A stretch of DNA of 36,656 nt from Planctomycetota bacterium. GTDB lineage: Bacteria > Planctomycetota > B15-G4 > SIAN01. The notes under the pieces were generated by a model. That model was not told the DNA's origin, searched no databases, and worked only from the letters and a program-made list of their open reading frames with translations. The position numbers and the translations under genes were made by a program. Positions 25,857 to 33,149 of the stretch are shown in pieces. Each line of letters begins with the position of its first letter. Position 1 is the stretch's first letter. Location: the NCBI GenBank assembly GCA_016872815.1, contig VGYY01000006.1:1-36656 (forward strand), read 5' to 3'.

Positions 25857-25892
25857 CGCGGGCCGCGGCTGCCAGGGCAGTCGCGGCCCGCG
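25857..25892 (+). terminator. Strong hairpin terminator after lipoprotein 3
   Basis: CGCGGGCCGCG (25857-25867) pairs with CGCGGCCCGCG (25882-25892). One G-T pair and CTGC/GCAG extend it to an uninterrupted 16-bp stem with a CAGG loop. It lies 48 bp after the stop codon and is followed by GTGCTTGCTG. It is the longest hairpin noticed in the window and separates the lipoprotein block from the next operon. Confidence 0.7.
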
Positions 25893-25952
25893 GTGCTTGC
25901 TGTAACGTCGCGTGATCGCGCCGTGGCGGCGCGCGGAGGGTGACGAGCGGCG

Positions 25953-26711
25953 ATGCGGGCGATGGCGGTGCGACGGCGCGCGGGCGCGCTGGATCTCGGG
26001 ACCTACCTGCGGCTGACCCGCGGGGTGACCGTCTCGATCGCCTACCTGTTGCCGCTGCTGGCCGCTTACGAGGTCGGCGTGCAGTGGAGCGGCAGCGATC
26101 TGCGCAACTCCGCCGAACTGTCGCTGAAGACGGCCGCCGGCATCTCGGGAACTCTGGGACCGTGGATCCAGCGCGCCGTGCTGCTCGGCGTGCTGGTGGT
26201 GGCGATCCGGCTGGCGCGGCGCAACGTACCGGCGCTGCGGCTCTATCCGGTGTTCCTGCTCGAGGCGGTGCTGTTCGCGCTGCTGCTCGGGCCGGCGGCG
26301 GCGGCGTTGGTCGACAGCGTCGGCCTCTCGGCGCCGGCGCCGACCGCCGCCGCGTCGGTTCCGTCGACGACGCAACGCCTCCTGCTGTCGATCGGCGCCG
26401 GCGTCTATGAGGAACTGGTGTTCCGCTTCCTGCTGCTCGCGGGGGGCTTCACGCTGCTCCACCGCGTGCTGGGTTTCCGGCGCGGGCCGTCCCTCGGCTG
26501 CGCCGTCGCCGTCTCCGCGCTGCTCTTCAGCGGCTACCACCACCTCGGTCCCGGCGCCGAGCCGTTCACCGCTCCGGTCTTCGCGTTCCGCGCCGCCGCC
26601 GGCCTTGCGCTCGGCATTCTGTTCACCTGGCGCGGCCTCGCGCTGTGCGCCTACCTGCACGCCTTCTACGACATGCTCTGCGACCTCACCCACTCCGGAG
26701 CGGCGCCATGA
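25953..26711 (+). CDS. CPBP-family intramembrane metalloprotease (Rce1/Abi-like)
   Basis: 252 residues from ATG 25953; ATG 25962 is an alternative. It is strongly hydrophobic with several membrane helices. The three CPBP motifs are present: EExxxR as E153-E154 and R158 in GVYEELVFRFLL, the first histidine motif in FSGYHHLGP (H196/H197), and HxxxD as H236 and D240 in AYLHAFYDML. These residues form the metal-dependent active site in Rce1-like proteases, which cut prenylated proteins or peptides. Bacterial members have diverse, mostly unknown substrates. Its stop overlaps the ubiX start as ATGA, making it the first gene of a coupled operon. Confidence 0.87.
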   Translation: MRAMAVRRRAGALDLGTYLRLTRGVTVSIAYLLPLLAAYEVGVQWSGSDLRNSAELSLKTAAGISGTLGPWIQRAVLLGVLVVAIRLARRNVPALRLYPVFLLEAVLFALLLGPAAAALVDSVGLSAPAPTAAASVPSTTQRLLLSIGAGVYEELVFRFLLLAGGFTLLHRVLGFRRGPSLGCAVAVSALLFSGYHHLGPGAEPFTAPVFAFRAAAGLALGILFTWRGLALCAYLHAFYDMLCDLTHSGAAP

Positions 26712-27307
26712 GCCGACTGATCGTCGCCATCACCGGCGCCTCGGGTGCCCCCTACGCCGTCGCGACCCTGGCGCGCCTGCTCGCGGCCGGCAGCGCGGTC
26801 GATCTGGTCGTCAGCGCCGCGGCCGAACGCGTCGCGCGCGACGAACTCGGCGACGACTGGTCGCCCGCCGCGCTGGAGCGTCGCTTCGGTGCAGGCGCGT
26901 CCGCGATCCGCCGCCACGAGCCGGGCGACATCGGGGCGACCATCGCCTCGGGCAGCGCGCCGGTCGACGGGATGATCGTGGTGCCGTGCTCGATGGGCAG
27001 CGCCGGACGGATCGCCGCCGGCCTCTCCGAATCGCTGATCGAGCGCGCCGCCGACGTGCAGCTCAAGGAGCGCCGGCCGCTGGTGCTCGTGGTGCGCGAG
27101 ACCCCGCTGTCGGTGATCCACCTCGAGAACCTGCTGCGCCTCGCCCACGCGGGCGCCACCGTGCTGCCGGCGGCGCCGGGGTTCTACGCGCGGCCGCGGG
27201 AGATCGCCGACCTGCTCGGGTTCGTCGCCGAGCGGGCGATCGCCGCCGCCGGGATCGCGCTGAAGCGGGAGGTCGAGTGGCGCGGCGACGGCGAGGGCGG
27301 GCGATGA
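26708..27307 (+). CDS. ubiX: UbiX-family flavin prenyltransferase
   Basis: 199 residues from ATG 26708, which overlaps the CPBP stop by 4 bp. UbiX joins dimethylallyl phosphate to reduced FMN to make the prenylated flavin needed by UbiD-type decarboxylases. Motifs are the N-terminal FMN loop IVAITGASGAPYA (5-17) with S12, VPCSMGSAGRIAAG (92-105), the run AADVQLKERRPLVLVVRETPL with R122, R123 and R130, and PAAPGFYARP with Y160. It lies between the CPBP gene and a UbiA-type prenyltransferase, both joined by ATGA overlaps, so it probably serves menaquinone synthesis together with a UbiD partner encoded elsewhere. Confidence 0.93.
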   Translation: MSRLIVAITGASGAPYAVATLARLLAAGSAVDLVVSAAAERVARDELGDDWSPAALERRFGAGASAIRRHEPGDIGATIASGSAPVDGMIVVPCSMGSAGRIAAGLSESLIERAADVQLKERRPLVLVVRETPLSVIHLENLLRLAHAGATVLPAAPGFYARPREIADLLGFVAERAIAAAGIALKREVEWRGDGEGGR

Positions 27308-28197
27308 GCCGCGAGGCTCCCGCCGCCGCGCGGAATCTGCTCGCGCGCACCGCCATCACGCTCGAGATGGTCAAGGTGTCGCACACGATCTTCGCGCTGC
27401 CGTTCGCCCTGACGGCGCTGTTCCTCGCCGCCGACGGCTGGCCCGGTCTGCGCCGGTTCGGCCTCGTCGTCGGGGCGTTGCTGTGCGCGCGGGCCGGGGC
27501 GATGGCGTTCAATCGGCTGGTCGACGCCGATTTCGACGCGCGCAATCCACGGACGGCGGGGCGAGCGCTGCCGGCCGGCCTGCTGAGCCGGCGCTTCGCC
27601 GGCGGCTTCGTCGTCGTCTGCGCCCTGTCGTTCGTCGCCTGTTCCTATGCGCTGAACCGTCTCTGCCTCTGGCTGTCGCCGGTCGCGCTCGCGGTGACGC
27701 TCGGCTACTCCTACGCCAAGCGCTTCACGGCCCTCTGCCACCTCTGGCTCGGCGTCGCGCTCGGGATCTCGCCGCTGGCGGCGTGGTGCGCCGTCCGCGG
27801 GACGGTCGATGCGACCACGTGGATCCCCGGCGCGCTGGCGATCGCGGTCCTGTTCTGGGTGGCCGGATTCGACGTGATCTACGCCTGCCAGGACGCCGAG
27901 GTCGATCGGCGGCTCGGGCTCTTCAGCCTGCCGTCGCGCCTCGGGCCCGCGCGCGCGCTGCGCGTGGCCCGCGGGTTCCATGCGGTCACCGTGATCGCGC
28001 TGCTCGCCGCCGGCTGGCTGGCCGGGCTCGGGATCGCGTGGCACGTGGCCGTGGCGCTCGTCGCGGTGGCGCTGGTCGCGCAGCATCGCGTCGCCGATCC
28101 GGCCGACCCGCGCCGCCTGGAGCGCGCCTTCTTCCGGCTGAACGCCGGCGTCGGTCCGGCGCTCTTCGTCGCCGTGCTGGTCGAGCGCTGCACATGA
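27304..28197 (+). CDS. UbiA-family polyprenyltransferase, probably menaquinone (MqnP-like)
   Basis: 297 residues from ATG 27304, overlapping ubiX by 4 bp. It is a multi-helix membrane enzyme that attaches a polyprenyl chain to an aromatic acid. The first Asp-rich motif is AFNRLVDADFDARNPRT (N70, D74, D78) and the second is FDVIYACQDAEVDRRLG (D190, D197, D201); both bind magnesium diphosphate. The N-terminus LEMVKVSHTIFALPFAL resembles the subgroup used in the futalosine menaquinone pathway, where 1,4-dihydroxy-6-naphthoate is prenylated. A 4-hydroxybenzoate substrate cannot be excluded from sequence. The adjacent ubiX and nearby menG support a quinone role. Confidence 0.9.
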   Translation: MSREAPAAARNLLARTAITLEMVKVSHTIFALPFALTALFLAADGWPGLRRFGLVVGALLCARAGAMAFNRLVDADFDARNPRTAGRALPAGLLSRRFAGGFVVVCALSFVACSYALNRLCLWLSPVALAVTLGYSYAKRFTALCHLWLGVALGISPLAAWCAVRGTVDATTWIPGALAIAVLFWVAGFDVIYACQDAEVDRRLGLFSLPSRLGPARALRVARGFHAVTVIALLAAGWLAGLGIAWHVAVALVAVALVAQHRVADPADPRRLERAFFRLNAGVGPALFVAVLVERCT

Positions 28198-29219
28198 GCG
28201 GCGGCATCCAGTTCACGCCGGGCTCGCCGCTGCCGCCGGCGCTGCTGGTCGGCGGATCGGCGCGCTGCCTGCAGGAGGAGCTGCTGGCGAAGTGCCTGGC
28301 TCCGCTCGGCAAGGACGCCGAGGTCGAGCGCCTGCCGGCCGCCGCGCTGCAGAAGGAGAAGGACGAGGGCGGGCTCGCGCCGATCGTGCTGCGACGCCTG
28401 GCGAGCGTGTCGCTGTTCGGCGCGCGGCGCGTCGTGGTCGTGATCGGCGGGCAGGAGCTGCTGCGCGACAAGCAGTCGAAGGCGTGGATCGAGCGGCCGA
28501 CGCCGCGCGCGCACCTCATCATCGCGGCGACCCGGCCGGCGAAGGACGGGCCGTACGCCGTGCCCGCCGGCCTGCCGGTGGCGGTCTGCTGGGAGACCGG
28601 GCCGCAGTCCCCGGGCGAGGTCGAGCGCTTCCTCGAACGCCGCCTTGCGCTCCGCGGCGCCAAGGCGAGCCGCGCCGCGATCGCGGCGCTGGTCGAGCAG
28701 GCGGGAGGTTCGCTCGACGTGCTGGACGGCGAGATCGAGAAGCTGTCGCTCTACCGGCTCGGCGAGACGATCGAGGTCGCCGACGTCGAGGCGCTGTGCG
28801 GTCACACCGCCGGTCGCGACTTCGATCGGCTCTGGCAGGCGTTGCTGGCGGGTCGCGCCGGCGAGGCGCTCGCTGTGGTGCAGGCGATGGCGGTCGAGGG
28901 GCTGCTCCTGTTCGGCGGCGGCCGCGTGTTCGGGGCGGCGGCGGTGGCGAACGCGCTGCTGCCGATGCTGCTGGCCCGGGTCCGGCGCGTCGCGGCGGTC
29001 GCCTCGCCGAACGAGAAGCTGGTCGCGGCGGCAGCCGCCGCCTTCGGGATGAAGCCGGGCTACGTCCACTTCCTGCAGCGGGATGCGCGGGCGCTCGGCC
29101 CGCGGCTGCTGCGCTGGCAGGCGGCCGCGATCGGCGCGGAGGTGCAGCAGAAGCGCGGCGGGGCGCGCGAGGACGACGAACTGCTCGAGCACCTGCTGCT
29201 CGAGCTGGCGGCGCGCTGA
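28194..29219 (+). CDS. holA: DNA polymerase III delta subunit
   Basis: 341 residues from ATG 28194, overlapping the ubiA-family stop by 4 bp; the longer upstream frame is a shadow. HolA is the clamp-loader subunit that opens the sliding clamp. The match rests on the overall pattern: LLVGGSARCLQEELL at the start, a segment LASVSLFGARRVVVVIGGQEL that is typical of delta, AGGSLDVLDGEIEKLSLY in the middle, then IEVADVEALCGHTAGRDFDRLWQALLAG, and a helical collar domain. There is no Walker motif, as expected for delta. The mutL gene follows 23 bp later. Divergence is high, as usual for this subunit. Confidence 0.82.
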   Translation: MSGGIQFTPGSPLPPALLVGGSARCLQEELLAKCLAPLGKDAEVERLPAAALQKEKDEGGLAPIVLRRLASVSLFGARRVVVVIGGQELLRDKQSKAWIERPTPRAHLIIAATRPAKDGPYAVPAGLPVAVCWETGPQSPGEVERFLERRLALRGAKASRAAIAALVEQAGGSLDVLDGEIEKLSLYRLGETIEVADVEALCGHTAGRDFDRLWQALLAGRAGEALAVVQAMAVEGLLLFGGGRVFGAAAVANALLPMLLARVRRVAAVASPNEKLVAAAAAAFGMKPGYVHFLQRDARALGPRLLRWQAAAIGAEVQQKRGGAREDDELLEHLLLELAAR

Positions 29220-29242
29220 CGGCGCGGTCGGGAGGGGGCGCG

Positions 29243-31075
29243 ATGACGATCCGGCGGCTGCCGCAGCACGTGGTCGACCAGATCGCCGCCGGCGAGGTGG
29301 TGGAGCGGCCGGCGTCGGTGGTGAAGGAGCTGATCGAGAACGCGCTCGACGCCGGCGCGCGCTCGCTGCGCATCGAGGTCGAGGGCGGCGGGCTCGACCG
29401 CATCGCCGTGCACGACGACGGCGCAGGCATCCCGCCCGAGGAGCTGCCGCTTGCGCTGGCGCAGCACGCCACGTCGAAGATCGCCGCCGCCGAGGACCTG
29501 CTCGGCGTGCGCAGTTACGGCTTCCGCGGCGAGGCGCTGGCCAGCATCGCCGCGATCTCGCACCTGACGATCGCGTCGCAGCCGCGCGGCGGCGACAGCG
29601 GCGCGCTGCTGGTGGCGCGCGCCGGGGTGGCGGAGCCGGTCCGCCCGCTCGCGCGCGCCGTCGGCACCACGATCGAGGTGCGCGACCTCTTCTTCAACAC
29701 GCCGGCGCGGCGCAAGTTCATGAAGGCCGAGTCGACCGAGCTCGCGCACGTGACCGAGACGGTCCTGCGACTCGCGCTGGCTCGGCGCGACGTCGCCTTC
29801 GAGCTGCTGGCGCACGGCCGACGCACGCTGCGGCTCGAGGCGGAGGAGTCGCTGCGCGCGCGCATCGCCGCCGGCTTCGGCAAGGAGCTGGCCGCGTCGC
29901 TGCTCGAGTGCGAACTCACGCTGCCCGACCTGCGCCTGTCCGGTTTCCTCGCGCCGCCGGATCAGGCGCGTGCGCGGTCGAGCCTGCAGCACCTCTGGAT
30001 CAACGGCCGCCATGTGCGCGACCGGACCGTGAGCGGCGCCGTGCGCGCGGCCTATCGCGACTTCCTCGCCGAGAGCCTGGCACCGGCCTGGTTCCTCTTC
30101 CTCGACCTCGCTCCGGCCGACGTCGACTGCAACGTCCACCCGACCAAGATCGAGGTGCGGTTGCGGCGACCGTCCGAGGTGTATCAGGCGGTGGTGGCGG
30201 CGGTCGAGCGAACGCTGCGCGGGGCCGATCTCGCCCCGCGCTTTCGCCTGCCGGCGCGACTGCCGCCGGCCTGGCCGCCGGTCGCCCCGGTTGCGGCGAC
30301 GCCGCCGGCCGAGCCGCCGCCGGCTGCGCTGCTGCGCGATGCCGCGGCCGGCGCGGAGCCCGCCGCGGACAGCCTGCTCGCCGTGCTGAGCGAGGCGCCG
30401 TCAGCGACCCCGGCGCGCGCTGCGGCTGGCTCGCTCCCGGTCGGGTCGCCGCCGCACCAGCCACCCCTCCTCGCCGTGCCGCCCTCCGCGCGGGTGCTTC
30501 CCGGACGGTTCGTGCAGGTGCTGAAGACCTATGTCGCCACCGCGTGCGAAGCGGGGCTGCTGATCTTCGATCAGCACGCGCTGCATGAGCGCGTGCTCTA
30601 CCGCCACCTGCGCGCGGAGTGGAGCGCGCGCGCGATCCGCCGGCAGGAGCTGCTGGTGCCGCTCGTGGTCGAGCTTCCGGCAGGCGACGTGCTGGCGCTC
30701 GAGGAGCAGACGGAGTTGCTCGAGTCGGTCGGCGTGCGCATCGCGCCGCTGTCGCGGACGACGGTCGGCGTGTCCTCGCTGCCGGCGGTGGCGGCGCCGA
30801 GCGATGTCGCCGGACTGCTCACGCGACTGGTCACGCTGGTCCGCGGCGAGCGGCCGGAGGGGCGCCGGGACGACTTCGCCGACCGCATGCTGTTCACGCT
30901 GGCGTGCCACCGGGCGGTCCGGGCCGGCGATGCCCTGGCCGAGGAGCAGATCGCCGGCCTGCTCGCGGAGGTCGATCGCGTCGAGCACACCCACACCTGC
31001 CCGCATGGCCGCCCGACGCGGGTGGTGATCCCGCTGGCCGAGCTCGAGAACCTGTTCAAGCGGCGCGGCTTCTGA
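29243..31075 (+). CDS. mutL: DNA mismatch repair protein MutL
   Basis: 610 residues from ATG 29243 with a GGGAGGGGG ribosome site. The GHKL ATPase domain is complete: KELIENALDAGA with E29 and N33, HDDGAGIPPEEL (57-68), ATSKI (76-80) and YGFRGEALASIAAI (92-105), then NTPARRKFMK and NVHPTKIEVR. A Pro/Ala-rich linker (about 335-415) leads to the C-terminal dimerisation and nuclease domain with DQHALHERVLYR (443-454), ACHRAVRAGDAL, CPHGRPTRVVIPLAELENLFKR. The endonuclease signature normally ends in Glu; here it is R454. It closes the five-gene operon and meets the next minus-strand gene after 9 bp. Confidence 0.96.
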   Translation: MTIRRLPQHVVDQIAAGEVVERPASVVKELIENALDAGARSLRIEVEGGGLDRIAVHDDGAGIPPEELPLALAQHATSKIAAAEDLLGVRSYGFRGEALASIAAISHLTIASQPRGGDSGALLVARAGVAEPVRPLARAVGTTIEVRDLFFNTPARRKFMKAESTELAHVTETVLRLALARRDVAFELLAHGRRTLRLEAEESLRARIAAGFGKELAASLLECELTLPDLRLSGFLAPPDQARARSSLQHLWINGRHVRDRTVSGAVRAAYRDFLAESLAPAWFLFLDLAPADVDCNVHPTKIEVRLRRPSEVYQAVVAAVERTLRGADLAPRFRLPARLPPAWPPVAPVAATPPAEPPPAALLRDAAAGAEPAADSLLAVLSEAPSATPARAAAGSLPVGSPPHQPPLLAVPPSARVLPGRFVQVLKTYVATACEAGLLIFDQHALHERVLYRHLRAEWSARAIRRQELLVPLVVELPAGDVLALEEQTELLESVGVRIAPLSRTTVGVSSLPAVAAPSDVAGLLTRLVTLVRGERPEGRRDDFADRMLFTLACHRAVRAGDALAEEQIAGLLAEVDRVEHTHTCPHGRPTRVVIPLAELENLFKRRGF

Positions 31076-31084
31076 CCCGTCGGC

Positions 31085-32020
31085 TCACTTCGGCGGGGCG
31101 AAGTCGGCGTCGGTGAACTGCGGTGTGACCGACAGGTTCGCCACCCACAGCACCTGCTCCGGCTCCTTGGCATCGTCGACGTAGATCTCGATCTTGCGGG
31201 GGACGTCGAGGCCGTCGTTGCGCTGGTGGCGGGTGAAGCAGATCTGCAGCGGCTTCTCGCCGGCGACCATCAGGCGGGCGCCCAGCAGTCGCTGCGTCTT
31301 CGCTTCGATCCAGAGCCGCAGCCGTGCCGCCACCTGCTTGCCGTCGCGCGGGAGTTCGACCGTCCCCTCGATCACGTGCGCGACGAGGCCGTGGCCCTGC
31401 TCGTCCGGCAGCGGCGCGAGCCCGCTGAGTCGCGGCGCCAGCCGGTCGAGCTGGAAGGCGGTGGTGAGCAGTTCGGTCAGTTCGAGGTCCTGTCGGAGCT
31501 GGCGCAGATCGGCCTCGGCCCCGGGCTCGTCGAGCCAGCGGATGCCCGCGGCACGACTCCACAGCCACGGCCGCGCGCCATCGAAGCCGCCGATCGTCTC
31601 GCTCTTCCGGAAGGTGTCGATCGCGCGGGTCCAGATCCGGTCGGGCGCGAGAAAGCGGCGTTCGGCGTCGAGGGAGATCTCGGAACCGTCGGGCGCCTTC
31701 CACTGCAGTTGCACCTTCGCGTGCAGGGCGAGCGGCGCTGTCTCCGATGACGGCTTGCTGTCACGCTGCGCCGCGGCGGCCCGCGCCAGCAAGGCGAGCG
31801 CCGCCGGGTCGTTTGCTGCGGGGGGCGCCGTCACGGGCGCCGCGGCCGGAGGTTCTGGCGCGTCCTGCGCGGCAGTCCCAGCGCCGGCGAGGCCGAGCCA
31901 CAGCGCCACCGCCGCGGCGGCGCGAGCGGCGCCGCAAAAAACGGCGGGACCGTCACCGCGCGGAGTGCCGGAGGTATTCGTGGCCGCTGAGACGCCCGGT
32001 CCGGTCCGCACCAGTCCCAT
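31085..32020 (-). CDS. Probable secreted protein, LolA/outer-membrane-lipoprotein-carrier-like fold (tentative)
   Basis: About 311 residues if ATG 32018-32020 is used; ATG 32036-32038 is another option, with AGGA twelve bases upstream, but it would overlap the divergent gene. A hydrophobic stretch (AAVALWLGLAGAGTAAQ) looks like a late signal sequence, followed by a Pro/Ala linker. The rest is beta-rich: ALHAKVQLQWKAPDGSEISL, ERRFLAPDRIWTRAIDTF, GFDGARPWLWSRAAGIRWL, LLGARLMVAGEKPLQICFT, PRKIEIYVDDAKEP. The pattern of a lipoprotein-carrier-like sheet (substrate strand, then "rotein"-type repeats of X-D-G) suggests LolA/LolB-like architecture, but no signature residue confirms it. Function unknown; probably periplasmic. 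Confidence 0.6.
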   Translation of the reverse strand: MGLVRTGPGVSAATNTSGTPRGDGPAVFCGAARAAAAVALWLGLAGAGTAAQDAPEPPAAAPVTAPPAANDPAALALLARAAAAQRDSKPSSETAPLALHAKVQLQWKAPDGSEISLDAERRFLAPDRIWTRAIDTFRKSETIGGFDGARPWLWSRAAGIRWLDEPGAEADLRQLRQDLELTELLTTAFQLDRLAPRLSGLAPLPDEQGHGLVAHVIEGTVELPRDGKQVAARLRLWIEAKTQRLLGARLMVAGEKPLQICFTRHQRNDGLDVPRKIEIYVDDAKEPEQVLWVANLSVTPQFTDADFAPPK

Positions 32021-32036
32021 CGTGAGCCACCGTTTC

Positions 32037-33149
32037 ATGCCGGTTCCGTTCCTCGACGCCCGCCTGCAGGATGGATCGCTGCGCGAGGAAATCAAGGCGG
32101 CGGTGGTGGGGGTGCTCGAGCGCGGGCCGCTGGCGGCCGGAACCGGAGTCCTCGCGTTCGAGTCCCGCCTGGCGACGGAGTTCGAGGCGCGCGCTGCGGT
32201 CGCGGTCGCCAGCGGCTGCGATGCCCTGGTGAACGGCCTGCAGGCGATTGGGATCGGCGCCGGCGACGCCGTGCTGTTGCCGGCCCTGGCGGGGAGCGGC
32301 GTGCTGACGGCGGTGCAGCGCGCGGGCGCGACCCCAGTTTTCGTCGACATCGAGCGCACTTCGGCGCTGCTCGACCTGGCGGCCGTCGACGCGGCGGTGG
32401 TCCGCGCCCGCGCGTCGCCGGCGGTGCGGCGGGTCGCGGCGCTGCTGGTCGTCCACCTCTTCGGGCGGGCGCACGACCTCGTCGCCTGTCGCGAGGCGGC
32501 GGCGCGCAATGACCTGCTGCTGGTCGAGGAGGCCTCGGCGGCGTCGATGGCGCGTTCCGGCGGCGTCCGCGTCGGCACCGCCGGGGCGATCGGCGTGATC
32601 GACTTCGCCGCCCACACCAGCGACCTGGCCGGCGGCGCCGCGGTGCTGACCGATTCGACCGCCATGGCGCAGCAGTTGCGCGAGGCGTGCGACGGTGCCG
32701 GCACGCGCATGAAGCCGCTCGTCGCCGCGGTCCAGAACCGCGCGCTGGCGCGGCTCGAGGCGCAGGCGCGACAGCGCTTCGTGCTGGCGCATCGCTACCT
32801 CGCCTCGCTCTTTGGGCGCCGCCTGCTCGACCGCTTCTGTCCGCTCGACTTCGGCGAGCCGGGCGAGCACGTCTTCCAGCGCGTCGTCGTGCGCGTCGCC
32901 CGCCGCGAGGCGCTTCGCTCGCACCTCGCCGCCCGCGGCATTGGCACCGCCGTCGACTATCCTCGCGCACTGCACCTCGGGGTCGCCGGCGGCACGCCGC
33001 TGGCGCCGCTTGGCGCCTTCCCGGAAGCCGAGCGCGCGGCGGGCGCGTTGCTGGCGTTGCCGGCATGGCCCGGGCTGGCGCCAGCGCAGATCGACGAGGT
33101 GGTGGCGGCGCTCGCGGACTTCGGTGCGGCGGAGGCGGCAGGTGGCTGA
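32037..33149 (+). CDS. DegT/DnrJ/EryC1-family protein lacking the PLP lysine
   Basis: 370 residues from ATG 32037; GTG 32022 is an in-frame alternative. The start VPFLDARLQ, the middle VHLFGRAHDLVACREAAARN and the C-terminal RGIGTAVDYPRALHL with LPAWPGLAPAQIDEVV are clear hallmarks of sugar aminotransferases of the DegT/ArnB type. However, the active site is altered. Where the family has IEDAA, this protein has VEEAS (E164-E165), and where it has a PLP lysine in FHxxK, it reads FAAHTSDL with S195. It is therefore unlikely to catalyse ordinary transamination and may be a pseudoenzyme or have a new role. The next gene starts inside its last codons (8-bp overlap), so the three genes to 36395 form an operon. 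Confidence 0.85.
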   Translation: MPVPFLDARLQDGSLREEIKAAVVGVLERGPLAAGTGVLAFESRLATEFEARAAVAVASGCDALVNGLQAIGIGAGDAVLLPALAGSGVLTAVQRAGATPVFVDIERTSALLDLAAVDAAVVRARASPAVRRVAALLVVHLFGRAHDLVACREAAARNDLLLVEEASAASMARSGGVRVGTAGAIGVIDFAAHTSDLAGGAAVLTDSTAMAQQLREACDGAGTRMKPLVAAVQNRALARLEAQARQRFVLAHRYLASLFGRRLLDRFCPLDFGEPGEHVFQRVVVRVARREALRSHLAARGIGTAVDYPRALHLGVAGGTPLAPLGAFPEAERAAGALLALPAWPGLAPAQIDEVVAALADFGAAEAAGG

